64,000 nucleotides of DNA from Danio rerio (Eukaryota > Chordata > Actinopteri > Cypriniformes > Danionidae): positions 26,736,501 to 26,800,500 of the forward strand of contig NC_133180.1 of NCBI RefSeq assembly GCF_049306965.1, read 5' to 3'. Below are positions 35,187 to 47,622 of this stretch, piece by piece. Made by a program: the position numbers and the translations under genes. The notes below the pieces were generated by a model. The model saw only the letters and a program-made list of their open reading frames with translations. It was not told the DNA's origin and ran no database searches. Each line of letters begins with the position of its first letter. The first letter of the stretch is position 1.

Positions 35187-35891
35187 ATTTACTCACCCTT
35201 TACTCGTTCCAACCCTGTTTAGGTTTCATTTGTTGAACACAAAAGATTATATTTTGAAGAAATCTGAAAGCTTGAAACTATTGCCAGTATTAGTATTCCC
35301 TACTATCCATACGAGTGATAAGGTTCCTTTAAAATGTATTCTTTTGTTCAACAGAAGTATCCTAAACGGGGTTGGAAATCCAACTTTTTTTTTTTAAGAA
35401 ATGAATGTTTATTTAGCAAGAATTCTGTAAACTGACCAAAACTGAGAGCATATATTACATACAAATATTTTAAATAAATAATATGATTTAGAATATTTTA
35501 TTCATCACAATACCGCAATACTACTGTTTCTACTTAAATTGTAATCAAAAACATTAAGACATTGTTCGGACTTTTTTCAAACAAGTAAAAACAAGTTACT
35601 GACCCTAACGTTCATAAAAGTATAGAAGCATCAATAATATAAACATTTCCCACAACTTTTATTATGAATGTGCAAACACATCAAATGCAAACATACAAAA
35701 CACTGAACAATGCCAATATAGATTACAAAAATATAGTACTTTTTAGAATTTATTTTCATTACAAATTATGTACATCAATAGGTTAATTCACAGTTCTCTT
35801 CTAGGGAATATTTACATATCTGTGTTACAGCACATTTATGTGTCTTTGTTTTACATTTCAAAGTCAACATCAGTAAGAGTAAGAGCTTTGT

Positions 35892-38800
35892 TTAGTCGTA
35901 GCCAGCTAGTGCTTTAAACTGTTTGATCTGTGATTCTAAAAGATCATAGTAGATCCTCCTCTTGCCAAGGTTTTTTCTGTAGGGCATCAAATCGTTCACA
36001 TTTAGAGCATCATCCTTTCCTGTCCATACAGTCAGGCTGTACCTGAAAGAGATCACACACACACACACACACACACATAAAAAAACTTAGAATCACATGA
36101 AAATGGCCAACTTTAAAACACAACACAATCGTCTTCACCATACTTTTAAAGTCCATGCAAAATCATAATGTACAATGTTTTATTTTGCTTGCACTTATTG
36201 TTTGTTAGTTTTAAGGTGAACAAAAATTCACAGAAAAAAGTTTGTTGTTTTGGTAATCTTCAATCAAAGTTTGACCATTTGCTACCGCATTTGGGGTGTA
36301 AGTACTTCTCTGTTGATGTCAGTCTGACGCTTCAGCCATAATATTTTTAGCTCCGCCCCCACTCAATTCAGTGGTCCTTTGCTATTATGTGGTTCAGCTT
36401 TTGTGGCCTTGCAGTTTTTTTTGTACAATTTATTATTATTATTATTTTTTACAGTGCATTGTGTTCTGCGTCCTGATTTGCTGTAGACTATCTTTAATCA
36501 ATCTCCTGCATGCTGTCTCCTGTACAGTACAGAATGTATTCAGCTTCCCAAATTGGTAAAAAATTTTAATTGCTAGCAGTGTGACTCTGATGTGCTGGAC
36601 TGTATGTTTGCAAGCTTTCACAACCGCACAATGTCGATGAAATGTTCTACACCGTCAAAGGCACCTGCGATAGCACCCAAAAGGCAGAGGAAGATGCTAA
36701 CCATCGCACAAAAAGTTGGACTTCTGGACATGGTAAAATCCATCAGTATTATTTATAGAAAAACATTTATATCTTTATTTCACAAACAAATGTTTGGGCC
36801 TGAAAACAGGTTTTGCTCTTTGGCTTCATTCTATAATACTGGCCTTAGAGAGAAAAGTGTGAAAATGTTAACGCCTGTCTGAGAAATAAGTGTATAAGGT
36901 GTGTAGTGAGGGGTTTTACAGCCTTAAAACACCTATAAAAACTAAAAAAAAAAAAAAAATAATTAAGCTGACTACTTTAAGGACTTCACCTAATGCGGAT
37001 TATTTTTTTTTAGAACTTAACTCTCGCGATTAACGAGAGACCACTGCATTACATTTCAGTCAGAAGAACATCAACGTACTGAAATAAAAGAACTTTTATA
37101 TAGAATTTGAATAAAAAATTGTCATATAATCCAGTGGTCCTCAACCCCTGGGCCGCGGTCCGTGGATCAGTAGATACAGGGCCGCACAAGAAATTCATTT
37201 ATTTATTTGAAAATGGCGCCTTTCTAGACAAACAAGGTCACCTTACAACAAGCATGCACAGCCATAACAGAACAAATTAATAAACAATTAATAAAACATA
37301 GCCAAAGTAAATTTTAAATGCATGTAAGAAGTTGCAGGTATCATGAATATAAAATAAAAGGATTAAAGAAAGTAAAGAAAAAAGCCTGCTTAAAAAGATG
37401 GGTCTTGAGATCTTGAGGTCTTCTTAGGTCCAGGAGAAGCGAGTACCATAGATGAGGAGCCATTGAGCTATAAGACCTGGCACCTATTGTGCTTAATCGA
37501 GTGCGAGGTGACACCAGGGAGAAAGAGTTGGCTGATCTAAGAGTGCGAGAAGGAGTACAAGTATGTAGAAGTTTGGTGAGATATTGTGGAGCAAGATTAT
37601 GAAGTGCCTTAAAAGTGAGTAGTAGTATTTTTAAAATCAATCCAAAACTTTACCGGAAGCCAGTGAAGCTGATAAAGAAGTGGTGTGACATGCTCATGAG
37701 ATGAAGTCCCAGAGATGACACAAGCTGCATGGTTCTGAACCAGTTGGAGTTTTTGGAAAAGTTTGAAAGGAAGCTTATTGAAAGTGCATTACAGTAGTCA
37801 AGACATTAAGTAACTATTGCATGGATGAGACGTGCTGTTATTGAATGTGAGAGAAAGAAGGAGATGAGTGATGTTATGCAGGTGGAAATATAAAGTATGC
37901 GTAATATTATTGATGTGAACTTCAAATGAGAGTGTGCTATTGTTCATTTATTAATTATTAATTACTTCTGTTTTATTTATTATCAGAGTCTGAACGATCA
38001 TTTGTTTTGAAAAACTTTCATCTTGTGTGGATTATACACATTTCAGTAACGTTAGCACTGCAGTGCTTTTAATTTTCTCCATAGATAAAACTTGTATCAG
38101 AGTTGTAGCAATGTTTTGTCCGATTGAAGGTCACATAGCAATCTACAAAAAGGTTGGGGACCACTGATATAATCAAAAGCACAACCATCATTTCAAATTG
38201 AAAGGATTCAAACATCTTTGTTAGTTCTGAGTGATGGAAACCAAGAACCTAAACAGAAGACTACTGGATCTTCACATCCTGCTATACCTCAACACTGTTC
38301 TTCACAGAAAGAGAAGAGTTGCTATTCCAGTCACAAACAAGTGTAATAGATGAGCCAGAACCAAATTATCCAGCAAGAAATTACTAAGCATTAGGGTGAA
38401 CTTGATTGTGTCCTTGCTTGTATAACATAAATCAATCACCGAGGTAATAGAAAGACTCCTTCACACAGATGCACGGCTTAATAGTCTCTGTAGCGGTAAA
38501 TATGGACGTACATTTAAATAGGCTTATTAATGGAGAATTTCTGACCGGTCTGACTGCTCTAAAAGCCACTGGAACTGTGGGAAGGACATTGGAAGGAGAG
38601 ATGCTCGGACTGGAAATGTGACGGGTTGCTTTAGGGGTCTGCATAATTCTTCCATCTGATGAACCATCTCCCAGCTGTAACCTGTTTCACAGAAGAAAAA
38701 AAACTCAGAGAGCAAACACTCAACAAGGTCTAAAAAAATTTTTTAGATTTAAGACCTCAATCCACAAAAGAAAGCCAGAGCAAAAGTTGTGAGCAAAAAT

Positions 38801-41800
38801 TCTAAGCACTTTTTCCTGGTACAAGTACAGTCCAAAATAGATGCTGACAAACTTGCCAGTGAAGGTAAATCACCATCACGCCAATCTGACTGGATTTACA
38901 GGCTGAATAATCGATGTATAAATATACACATTTACTTGCATACTTGTATATAATGCTTAAAATATACACTTCAAGTTATAAACATTATATTTTCATAAAG
39001 AAATAACAGAACTTTTTAAAGCATTAGAAAAGCATACATTTATTTTCACAAGTTTATTTTTGTATATCATTAGGTGTCAAAAATACTTTCTGTAAAATTA
39101 CCTAAAAAGTTAAATTAATAGATCAAATAAAAAAACAAACATTTTAGCCTTTTCCCCATAGCTCAAACTTTTGAAAGGCTGGAGTTTGTTAAGCTTGAAT
39201 ATATGTAGTGCAAATTAAACTTTATATAGAAAAGCTTTTTTTAAGACTAATAGAATTTTTAATAATATAATGTATTTCTTCTTTTCAGAGTAATGATAAA
39301 ACTGTTTTGATGCTTTAGAAAATCAATTCTAAGAAATGAGTTTGCTTTAATAAATGGTGATAATTTTATGGTTTATCAATTTAATGGGATTTAATTAAAT
39401 CCATTTAAATGTTTTTATCTTTATATTCTGATATATTAAAAATGTTTCATATTTAAATTAAATCTATTTATCTATAGCATCATACTTTTGGTGTTGTTCG
39501 TTTTAAATAATTCTAAATAATTTTAATTACAAAAAGGATGCCTGAAGAAACACTATGAGAAAAATGATAAAACTCAAAACACTGCTTTTTCATTCATTCC
39601 CTAATGATCTGATACAAGTATATAGTTTTAGCTGAATAATGTTTAGTAAAATATTGATTCTTCAGTTCAAACATGATTTTATAATCCTAATTTAAAATTT
39701 CTGCGTCCTTATTTTTCAGAAATCAATCTAATATATTCATTTGATGTTATTTGGAACATTACAAATGCATTTTAAGTCACTTTTGATCTATTCAGTATAT
39801 CTTTTTGAAATAAAATAATCTCAGTTTTTGTTCTTTCAGTATAAATTGCTTATTTAAACACTAGGCTTTTTGATATTGACGTTGTTGTGATAGTTTTTTT
39901 GTTTGAATTTGTATTTTTATTGGTATGGCCTTTAACATTTGGGGACCATAAATATATAAACTAGTCTTCGGGCTAATTTAGGTACAATTACATTCTTGGG
40001 GAACATTTATTAATGTACACTGTCCCATGTTGTGAAAACATAAACTTAAAAAAAACAATTTACTCTGTAAATACACTATACATGTAGCGCACATTAGAGA
40101 TGCGCGGATGGCGGTTACAGCCGCGGAATCCGCGGATAAACCGCGGATCGGGCGGATGACGTGACGAAAAATTATATTTTAATTAAATTCGGGCGGGTAG
40201 TGGGCGGTTGTACTGTTTTGTACACATAGCTGGCGCACCAACGAAAAAGCCTAGGACTGACTTCACAGAATGAGAGGAGGAATCGGATACACTAATTCTG
40301 GATGAAGTACAGAAGTCTTCCTCTACAAAATTAAATATAGACAGATCAGCAGAGGAAAATCTACTTTCCTTTTGGGAGAAACAAGGCAGTCATTCCCACG
40401 TCTACAGCCCCTTGCCAAGAGAATTCTATGCATTCCAGCCACAAGTGCTGCGAGCGAGCGCTCCTTCAGTGCAGCAGGGCGCATTAGATGCCAGGCGCTC
40501 TCGTCTGAATGTTGAAATGATGTGTCAAAATGCGTTTTCTATTAGGCTACAATAATAAAAAAAAAATTGTACAGTACAGTGCGTTTCATTTAGGCTATTT
40601 ATTAATTTATTTTTGTCCCCGTGCACCGATTGGAGACGGAGTTCACTGCTGATATTCTGAGAGCTTTATAGGGTGCTTCTCATTTCTTATTTGTGTATCC
40701 TTGTTTCATTTCCTTGCTTTCTTTCCTCGTCTTTCCACCCCTATAGGATGCGAGGGAAGGACGCAAAAAAAAACCTCAAGGACTGAGGAATCGAATCAAG
40801 TGAAAAGACACGTCCTCATATTGTTTAGCGTCACTTCAAAGCGTCAATTAATGCTGGATTTGACTTGCACGTTTGGATTAACTGCATGTCATTAAAGTCA
40901 TTCTCTATTTTCTAATAATCAATAAAGAAACATTCATTTAATAATAAAAAGGAAAAAGCCATTCAAATAAAGAGCTCAGTCAGCAGATGGCGGGCGGGTG
41001 CGGTTTTAAAAATTGGTCAAAAATGTTAGTGCGGATGGATGGCGGACGGATGATGAGTTTTATGATGCGGTTGCAGATTAAATAATAGCCCATCCGCGAA
41101 TCTCTAGCGCACATCTCCGATTATAAATAAAATAAAACTCATACTTTTTAAAGTGCTGGTTACTCAGGTAACATAACAATGATCTTACCAGGATTGTCTA
41201 CATCTTCAGTCCATCCAGTGGTCCAGCCCAAAGACAGAACATCATTCTCTGATCTTTGAGCCACTTCCTGCAGGAAAACATGAGGGTCCACAGGGGTGGC
41301 TGTTCCACCAGGACCAGGAAGAATATCAGCATTAATCCACACAGGACCCTTCAGCTGATCTCGGACCTCTTCCAGCAGACTCATGGATTGGGATACAGCT
41401 GCCAGACTGTCGATCAAAATGGCTTTCATTCATCAACAAAATAAATCAATATATACAAGCAACAAATAATCTGCTAGGAATTCGGGGTAAGGACAATATG
41501 CAGTATTAAACGATTTAAAAATAATAAACATTTTTGAAAATGAAAATGAAGCTTCAGGTTTGGTCTCTGTGCTGCCTTTTATGTTTCAAGAGTTCCCACT
41601 TAGATATGCTTGGCACTTATAGCAGGTTTGGCATGCTGTCCCGGGAGAGAACCCTGAGCTCGGAGATATTTGAGCCCAGGGCTCCCGCCCGGTCTAGAAG
41701 CATATCAGGAGAACCGAGATCAGGTAGGTCTCGATCTCTCGCCCTTTAGAAGGGGAGAAAAAGGAGGAGATGGGGTGGAAGGGGGGATTCTTCCAAAATG

Positions 41801-43445
41801 AAGATGGTGCAATGGGGAGAAAGTGATCCATTTATACTAAACTAGGATCATTCTGATTGGATTATAACTGATTACGGATGAGTGGCCAGCGGTGCACAAT
41901 CATATCACGTGCTCCTCTCGAAATTAGTTTATGAAACTTCACTTAAAGATGCTTTTATATTTAGATTAAAACACTGTGTGGTTAAAATAAATAAATTCAT
42001 CACCTTTTAAAGTCCAGTTTTATTCCTTTGTCTGACTTGACGACTTCTTTAAGCCAGTCCTGCAGAGTTATATCGCTGTCTTTGGCAGGTGGGTGAGCCA
42101 TGATGGGCTCTTCTGGATCGGCACCCCTGAGAAGAACATCTGCTTCAATCATCTGTGCAGAACCTCAACCAGGAACAGAAGAGGAAATACGCTCAATACC
42201 AGTGTTGGCTGTTACTGTAACTAAATAACTTTTCAGCCAAAAATGTAAAGTAAGTGTTTACTTTTCATCTTTAGATAATTAACTACATTTACTTATAATG
42301 TACTTGCCTTAAATACTATACATAAATTCAACAGTTCTGTATGAATCAATTCAGAGAAAGTCAGCTGAGAAATTTTTGTTTTTGTTTTTACAAATTCTGT
42401 TTATTTTGCATAATCTTTCAACAAAAGGTTACATTTATCAAGATGACTGAACATGCTCAAGAAATAATTCAGTTAGAAATGTTTTTTTTCTGCAGTTAGA
42501 AAGTGTTTAAGTGTTCTTTTTCTTCAAGTGAATATGACTATTATGACTACATGACAAGTGAAGTGACTGTTCTTGATGTTTTATTTAGATTTAATAAAAC
42601 TAAAAGGTCCTGTTTGGTTCAAATTTTAACATTTAAAGGGATATTTCACCCCAAAATTTAAATTCTGTCATTATTTCCTCACCAAAATATCTTTATTTCT
42701 ATTCAACAGAAGAAAGAAACTCATAAAGAGTTGAAGCCACTTGTGGATGAGTAAATCGTGAGTACATTTTCATTTTTCAAGTTTAATTTCTAGTGTCTCT
42801 GAGATTTAAGGGCATGTAATTTAACTTAAGTTATTAAGTCAAGTAATTTAACTTAAGTTAACTTATTTAAATTACATGGTTGCTTATGAAATTATGTGGT
42901 AATTTTTAAACATAGTAATTAAAAAATACATTTCAATACAATTCAATGATGTGTTTACTAGTAATTAATATATTTATAAAGGAACTTACCCAACAATGAT
43001 CCATACCATAGATCAATACACACATTATTTCATAAAATCGAGCATGTGGTCATGAGAAATATATAAACAGTAACGTTAGATACAAAAATCTTTAGGCTAC
43101 GTAAACTCACCTCGAAGAGCCTCTATGAGTTTGCTTTTGCTGTTAGCTGCATGATACCACTCAATATCAGCAGCATCTTTTCTCCTTATCGTTCCTTTGT
43201 TGAGGAAATATTCTAGTGTTTGTTCACTCATTGATCCTACGATTATGCAACATAACCAAGTTTAGTTTTACACTGTTTTTGGACCACTGCAACAATGTCA
43301 TTTTGATTGGCGAACTAGCAAGTTAGCTGACGTTAGGTTCCTTACCTTTGGAGATTGACTGTAATTTGAGGTAGAAAACGATTAAAGATGCGATAATTGC
43401 AGCACATGCGATAAAACGGTACAATTTATGTTTAACTAAACCCAT
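35892..43445 (-). CDS. fam151b: FAM151B (menorin / PLC-like domain protein)
   Basis: Six exons in transcript order: 43445-43346, 43236-43111, 42163-42004, 41406-41189, 38681-38546 and 36042-35892, all GT-AG and phase-consistent, giving 296 aa. Landmarks shared with human FAM151B are QMIEADVLLRG, PIMAHPPAKDSDITLQDWL, GIKLDFKSLA, GPVWINADILPGPGG, LSLGWTTGW, QPVTFPVRASL and LTVWTGKDD. The fold belongs to the GDPD/PLC-like TIM-barrel group; the early MIEADV acid residues and MAHPP His are the expected active-site positions. Mouse Fam151b loss damages photoreceptors; the substrate is unknown. Exon 1 adds a hydrophobic segment, FIACAAIIASLIVFYL, after a basic start, so the protein may be membrane-anchored or secreted. 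Downstream of ankrd34b, convergent with it, as in human 5q14. Confidence 0.93.
36054..36076. repeat. (CA)n microsatellite
   Basis: About 11 CA units just inside the last fam151b intron. Confidence 0.9.
36368..37046 (+). mobile_element. Tigger/pogo-like transposon fragment
   Basis: 36646-36735 translates to APKRQRKMLTIAQKVGLLDM, the start of a Tigger/pogo transposase DNA-binding domain. The right end TCTCGCGATTAACGAGAGAC then CACTG is a Tigger-type terminal repeat; CAGTGGTCC at 36371 may be the left end. The rest of the transposase is gone. Confidence 0.7.
37132..38166 (-). mobile_element. hAT element with a nested LINE 3' fragment
   Basis: Ends CAGTGGTCCTCAACCCCTGG and GGTTGGGGACCACTG are inverted repeats. 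The 8-bp target duplication ATATAATC at 37124-37131 and 38167-38174 is perfect. Inside, reverse-strand 37341-37640 encodes a LINE reverse-transcriptase tail (LTFKALHNLAPQYLTKLLHT, RLSTIGARSYSSMAPHLWYS). It lies in a fam151b intron. Confidence 0.8.
40095..41106 (+). mobile_element. hAT transposon remnant
   Basis: Ends TAGAGATGCGCGG and CGCGAATCTCTA are short inverted repeats with a perfect 8-bp duplication GCGCACAT (40087-40094, 41107-41114). Around 40430-40500 the forward strand encodes CIPATSAASERSFSAAGRIR, the hallmark of the hAT C-terminal dimerisation domain. It lies in a fam151b intron. Confidence 0.88.
42640..42775 (+). repeat. Dispersed fish repeat (GGGATATTTCACCCCAAAAT)
   Basis: Begins AAAGGGATATTTCACCCCAA, then TTCTGTCATTATTTCCTCAC and ATTCAACAGAAGAAAGAAAC; the same family hosts the LTR-like insertion at 34272. 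Confidence 0.6.
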
Positions 43446-43538
43446 ATGTTATAAACAGTATTTATATTTTGCGAACATAGCAGCTGCATTGCTACTTTAA
43501 ACATAGCTTTTAAGCAGCACGGAAACCGGTAACCTGAA

Positions 43539-43560
43539 GCATTATGGGACTTGTAGTTCA
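43539..43560 (-). promoter_or_regulatory. ZNF143/THAP11-type (SBS) motif in the fam151b promoter
   Basis: The reverse strand reads ACTACAAGTCCCATAATGC, close to the SBS consensus ACTACAATTCCCAGAATGC. It lies about 95 bp upstream of the fam151b start codon, the usual place for this core promoter element. Recognition is from memory of the motif. Confidence 0.6.
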
Positions 43561-44860
43561 CTGCTGTGCATATCGTACCAAGGATTTAACTATTACTATA
43601 CTTTAATACTACGTTTTTACAATAATTACATAATATACTATTATGTCATTTACTATTTTTCATATTTTCAATACTTTAACGTATTTCGACGCAGAAATAT
43701 ACTGTAGCAGTTTGGATAATATAAATAATATTATGAATACTATTTCTTTAAAAGTTGCAAAAATAAATCATTACAAAACATAAATGTTAAAACAATTTAA
43801 ACATACTATTTAGTGTATATTATATTATATATAGTCAGCTTAGCATTATTTTATTACAATTTTAATTTAGTCTTTCGTTATTGAGACAAATTAAAATGGA
43901 GACTGGTGGCAGTCCAAAGCAGCTTTACAACAGGTGCACATTATTACATTATACAAGGAGTTAATTATAGGGTGGACAGTATATATACATACATACATAC
44001 ATACATGTAGTTAATCTGCAGTTATGCAATACATTATGTTCTTTTCAAAAAGGTGATGCCTTTTTATCCTATTTATTTGTTATCCTCAATGTCCTCATAG
44101 GGTTGACATCATCTCTTCACAGATCTTGGATCTGATCGAGTGGTGCTGCACAATCTCTAGAGGCATTGAAATGGGCATTCTGAGGTAAAAAGCTGTTGTT
44201 CATAATATTTCAAACATGATCAAATATTGTTAGTGTGAAAGAATGCATTTGAAGTGGTGTGTTTCACTGGATTATACGATGCACTGTGTATATGCTTTAC
44301 TAAAAAGATAAGTCCTGGTTTTATTTGGCTTTAAACTCTCTGAGCCTCAGACATTATCATATTTTAGAGTTTAGGAGCCAAATATGAAAAAGCTCAACCT
44401 CCTTTAGTGGACTTTGCAATTCTGGGTACTATCAGAAGCCCTGATCTCAAAAAGGGATCTTAAAGAGAGAAGGCCAGTTAAATAAACAGGAACTAGACAA
44501 TTTAAAGACTTGTAGGTGAGAAGCAATGTTTTGTAATGCATTTGTAAACAACAATGTGGAACTTAACAGGCAGTCAGTGTAAAGAAGATAAAATAGTTTT
44601 TTGTAAGCATTGTCAGTTACGTTTGTTGGCTTCTGGTTCATAAATGGGGAGGATTCAATTGTCTAATCAATTTATTTATGCATTATTCATTATCATATCT
44701 CTTTTTAATGAGTTTGAGATTTGAATTATGACTATTTTCTGTTCTGTTATTCTAGATTAATACCAGATTACTTGCTTTTGAGGTTTATCCTAGGAATAGC
44801 CACATGAATACAAAACAATGCAGGCATTTTGCTTTTGAAGAATTTCATATACAACCTTGA
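43561..44860. other. Intergenic, fam151b promoter to ccdc125 3' end
   Basis: AT-rich, with an (ATAC)n run near 43985. 44340-44640 (TTAAAGACTTGTAGGTGAGA and CAGGCAGTCAGTGTAAAGAA) resembles the reverse strand of a decayed fish LINE. No gene was found. Confidence 0.4.
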
Positions 44861-44864
44861 TCTT

Positions 44865-47535
44865 TTAAGCATCTTTATTGTCAGGTTTAGTTTCAGGTCT
44901 GTTTTCAGAGGGTGGTTGATTTGCTTTGTAAGTCTGTTTATCATCAGGTACAGAGAGGTGTTGAGATCCACAGCTGTCAGCACAGCATCTACAGTCTCTG
45001 CTCCATTCATAATCCTCAGAAGCCACGGTTTTTGTTTTACTCTCCTCATGTGATACGTCCAGCTCTTCTAGTTGCATCAGGAGACGTTTTTCTAAGTTTT
45101 CAGTGTTTCGTGCCAACATGTAGCTAACCTTCCTCTGATGTGCCAGTGCCTCCTCTTTATCATTTAACTGAAAAGAGGAGACAATCAAAAAGAGGACATT
45201 TACAATGCAATATGAGTGACAGATGTATATGTGAAGACAGAATAAAAAGAAAAGTAAACTGACCAGATCAAGTAGCATATGCAGTGTTTCACTGGAGTCA
45301 CTTGGTATCCTTCCGTCACTTGTTGTGGGCAGAATTTTTTTTAGCCTTTCACCTACAGTGAGGGACCACTGCTTTCCTTTATTGAAAATAATTAAATAGA
45401 ATAAAAAAAGACTATAAAAAATATGATATCAGTCTAAAATTACTGTAAAAACCATACCAAAACTACTAAGAAAGTAAGCTAAAAGAAAATTAATAAAAAT
45501 GTCATTAACATTAACTAAAGAATAAATAGTATATAATAAGATACTAGTATATAATAATATATTTAAAGTAATAAAATAATGCTCTGGCCTGGTGTACATT
45601 TTACCAGCAATGTGTGAATTTCTAGTATTATATAGAGTGCCTAGGAAGGCAATTCAAGGCAATTTTTGGGGGGAGGGCGATTTACCCTGCTTCAAATGAA
45701 CTCTTGCAATTTCTAATTTACTTCATCCTAATGATCTGAGGGATCTGTTAGGTTTGTATTCAATGAGCAAATCTGTAATGTATTGAGGTCCTAGTAATAA
45801 TACTTTAAAATCTATTCTGAATGTAACTGGGAGCCAGTTTAAAGACCTGAGAATAGGTGTGATGTGCTCTGATTTCCTGGTTCTGGTCAGAATCCTGGCT
45901 GCAGCATTCTGCATGAGCTGTAACTGTCTGACTGTCTTTTGGGGAAGGCCAGTGAGAAGTCCATTACAGTAATCCACCCTACTGCTTATAAAAGCATGAA
46001 CCAGTTTCTCTAATTCTTCACAGGAAACAAAGCATCTAATTCCTGCAATGTTTTTGAGATGATAGTATGCTGATTTACCTAATGCTTGACATGACTACTG
46101 AAATTCAAATCTGACTTCAGAGTCACACCAAGATTCTTGACCTTATTTTTTGTTGTTTGACCTTTAGTGCTAAGGTACACATTCACAGAGAACCTCATTT
46201 CTGTTCCTAAATGCAATGACTTGAGTTTTCTCTTTGTTTAACTGAAGAAAATTTTTCCAACATCCAACAGTTAATTTCATCAATGCATTGGAAGAGGGTG
46301 TCAATGGGGCTGTAGTCATTAGGCAGTAGACTATTTATATCTGAGTGACATCAGCATAGCTGTGGTTAGAGATTTGGTTCTTCCTCATTATTTGGCTCAG
46401 TGGGAGCATATAAAAGATTGAACAGGAGAGGTGCTGGACTCCACATGTCATGGGTGTCCACCTTGACCTATGGTCACCTATACTGACATAGTTACCTCTC
46501 CCTTCAAGGTAAGATCTAAACCATTTGAGGACCGTCCCAGACAGCCCAACCCAGTTTCCAGCTTATCCAGAAGTATGCTGTGATCACAATGTCAAATGCA
46601 GTACTGAGTACCAGCACTGTTAGCTTGCCTGAATCTGTATTGAGGCGGATATCATTGATTATATTTATATATAACCAATGACTGGTGTTGTCTGTACTAT
46701 GATGTGCTCTGAAACCAGATTGAAAATTGTCTAAACATCCCCTGAAGCTTAAGAACTTGTTAACATTGTTAAAAATTTATGGAATGCCTTTTTAGGCAAA
46801 GTTTTTGTAAAGATTTTGTATACTTTTCCTAGGGATTCTACAGAATGACAAATATCATTTAGCCAAAGTGTCAGAAGAGCACAACAAAAGCCTTTATTGA
46901 TCATTACGTATTTTAAAGTGGAAGGAATATGAAACAAAACATATGATGTTCTTACTGGAATGACAATGACAGCAGAACTGAGACTAAAGTATTTGTTACA
47001 GTAGGTAAGACTGAAATGGCACTTAGAATTGTACTTAAATTTCTTCTTTCATACAACACTTCATATTTTGGTCATACTTTGGTCTTGAACATATATTTCA
47101 CAAATTAGTGATGAATTGCTAAATAAAAAGGACAGGATGTTGTTATTGGTAAAAACAAGCAAAACAAAACTGGAACGAGCTACTTGTTGCAGCAGGAAAG
47201 CCAATAACATTTAACACTCACATGCTTTGATCGCCATCATCAAACAACGACCCAAGCATCAACGCTAACATCAGTGGCGGGAAAAATGGTGGGGGTAAGT
47301 TACATACTTTGCCATATGGCAACTTGGCATATACAGTAGAATGCCTAGGCAATGTACAACGTAGCTATCATTTCATACTTTGAAGCTCGATTTTAGGCAT
47401 TCTACAGATTTCCTAGGCATTCAATGCTAGATTTCACATATTGCCGGTTACAAAAACACACACACACACACTTTTTTCCTTTTTGTAATACCTGTGTCAT
47501 ACACATGTCATTATACAGATTTGTGTCCTGATATG

Positions 47536-47622
<87 letters not shown>

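Larger units (their letters stand above)
34222..35385 (+). repeat. Dispersed fish repeat split by the LTR-like cluster
   Basis: The left part (34222-34271) reads AAAGGGATAGTTTACCCAAA; the right part resumes at 35187 with ATTTACTCACCC and TTCCAACCCTGTTTAGGTTT. Related copies are at 42640-42775 and 48070-48260. Joining at ATTTA gives the usual order of this repeat, so the insertion site is precise. Confidence 0.65.

Noticed and set aside
41534-41749. 71-codon Arg/Ser-rich frame in a fam151b intron
   Set aside because: No splice context or homology; probably part of an unidentified repeat.
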